DNA of 49,770 nt from CAYVCG01 sp964449985 (lineage in GTDB: Bacteria > Bacillota > Clostridia > Lachnospirales > WRAX01). Shown here piece after piece: positions 49,082 to 49,770 of the stretch (the first letter of the stretch is position 1; every line of letters begins with the position of its first letter). The stretch lies in NCBI GenBank assembly GCA_964449985.1, contig CAYVCG010000007.1:1-49770 (forward strand), read 5' to 3'. The notes under the pieces are model-generated. The model was given only the letters and a program-made list of their open reading frames with translations. It had not been told where the DNA came from and did not search any database. A program made the position numbers and the translations under genes.

Positions 49082-49770
49082 ATGGGTAACATGGTAGTAA
49101 ACACAAACGTACTTGCGTTAAACGCACATAGAAACCTGTCGTCTGTAGGTAATGCTCAGGCAAAAGCTTCTCAAAGGCTTTCATCAGGTTTGAAAATAAA
49201 TTCGGCGGCTGACGATGCCGCGGGTCTTGCTATATCAGAAAAGATGCGTGCGCAAATTAGAGGTCTTGATATGGCGGCAAAAAATGCCCAAGACGGTATT
49301 TCCATGGTTCAAACTGCAGAAGGTTCTATGCAAGAAATAAACAACATGGTTCAACGCATTAGAGAGCTTACCGTTCAAGCATCCAATGACACAAATACTT
49401 CTGACGAGCGTACCAAAATAGGAGATGAGATTTCCCAGCTCACAACGGAAATAACAGATATGGCGGGCAGAACAGAGTTTAATACTAAAAAACTTGCTAC
49501 AGGTTCATATGCAGCTTCTGGTTCTATCACACTGCAAGTTGGTGCTAACAGTGGGCAGGCTATATCTTTTAGCATAGGAGAGATGACGGCCACAGGCTTG
49601 GGTCTTGATTCACTTGCAGCTGACCTAAAGGCAGCATCAACTTCAGCTTCTATTTCCAGTCTTCTTACAACGATTGATGATGCACTTAAATCAATTACAG
49701 ACCAAAGGGCTTCTCTTGGTGCTGTTCAAAACAGAATAGAATATACAATAAACAACTTAAAGACATCATC
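49082..49770 (+). CDS. Flagellin, C-terminus cut by window edge
   Basis: The first 229 residues are seen and the frame is open at the window end. The D0/D1 region is typical: VVNTNVLALNAHRNLSSVGN, SQRLSSGLKINSAADDAAG and LAISEKMRAQIRGL. The C-terminal D1 helix begins near residue 195 (LLTTIDDALKSITDQRASLG, then AVQNRIEYTINNLK). Only about 30-60 residues of central domain separate the two, so this is a short flagellin of perhaps 270 residues without large D2/D3 domains. AAGGAGG precedes ATG 49082. Confidence 0.95.
   Translation, partial: MGNMVVNTNVLALNAHRNLSSVGNAQAKASQRLSSGLKINSAADDAAGLAISEKMRAQIRGLDMAAKNAQDGISMVQTAEGSMQEINNMVQRIRELTVQASNDTNTSDERTKIGDEISQLTTEITDMAGRTEFNTKKLATGSYAASGSITLQVGANSGQAISFSIGEMTATGLGLDSLAADLKAASTSASISSLLTTIDDALKSITDQRASLGAVQNRIEYTINNLKTS

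Noticed and set aside
1..49770. CRISPR array, tRNA or rRNA genes
   Set aside because: No regularly spaced repeats with unique spacers, no tRNA cloverleaf and no rRNA sequence were recognised on reading; short tRNA-like folds could be missed without a program.

Overview
The window is a low-GC Clostridia chromosome segment, probably from a spore-forming, flagellated anaerobe near the Ruminococcaceae/Oscillospiraceae. This rests on the gene order of the S10-spc-alpha ribosomal cluster, on spoVG next to glmU, on nudF-spoIIM-xerD, on frequent TTG/GTG starts with strong AGGAGG sites, on a flagellin, and on paired glgC/glgD. Three runs of exactly 100 N show that it is a scaffolded draft assembly. 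Two of the three runs are flanked by identical 55-bp sequence, so they are almost certainly contig-end overlaps and not missing DNA.

Layout. 1-3.6 kb (minus strand): shikimate dehydrogenase (cut by the window edge), YqeG phosphatase, a prepilin peptidase, and a two-gene signalling unit (V4R ligand-binding protein, then a soluble GGDEF diguanylate cyclase). 3.8-20.3 kb (plus strand): one promoter and a long structured leader feed a complete S10-spc-alpha superoperon of 32 genes from rpsJ to rplQ, including secY, adk, map, a KOW-domain protein, infA, rpmJ and rpoA, closed by a hairpin terminator. 20.3-23.7 kb: a radical SAM protein, divergent from nudF-spoIIM-xerD. 23.7-27.1 kb (minus): a ZIP metal transporter broken by a real gap, an iron alcohol dehydrogenase and a PutP symporter. 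27.3-29.3 kb: a GH25 endolysin with a small membrane protein (lysis-like pair), then short palindrome-containing repeats. 29.3-35.1 kb: an Fpg-like protein, topoisomerase III and a large anchored beta-propeller protein. 35.1-39.5 kb (minus): a GlmU with a decayed nucleotidyltransferase half, spoVG and the glgC-glgD pair. 39.7-43.8 kb (minus): a three-gene cyclic-di-GMP module (HD-GYP, GAF/PAS sensor, membrane GGDEF). 44-49.8 kb (plus): an AI-2E family exporter, a CPBP protease, a GtrA-nitroreductase fusion, a NeuA-KdsC fusion, and the start of a short flagellin gene.

How it fits together. The ribosomal block is ordinary in order, but rplQ carries a large insertion. Cyclic-di-GMP turnover is represented by two cyclases with intact active and inhibitory sites and one phosphodiesterase. 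The nonulosonate-activating NeuA-KdsC fusion directly before flagellin suggests sugar decoration of the flagellum or cell surface. The most striking individual observations are an XerD whose catalytic Arg and His are replaced, a GlmU whose uridylyltransferase motifs are lost while the acetyltransferase residues are intact, the GtrA-nitroreductase in-frame join with an embedded ribosome binding site, and the two artefactual assembly gaps, one of which hides an intact cyclase gene. I did not find a clear new defence or mobile system.
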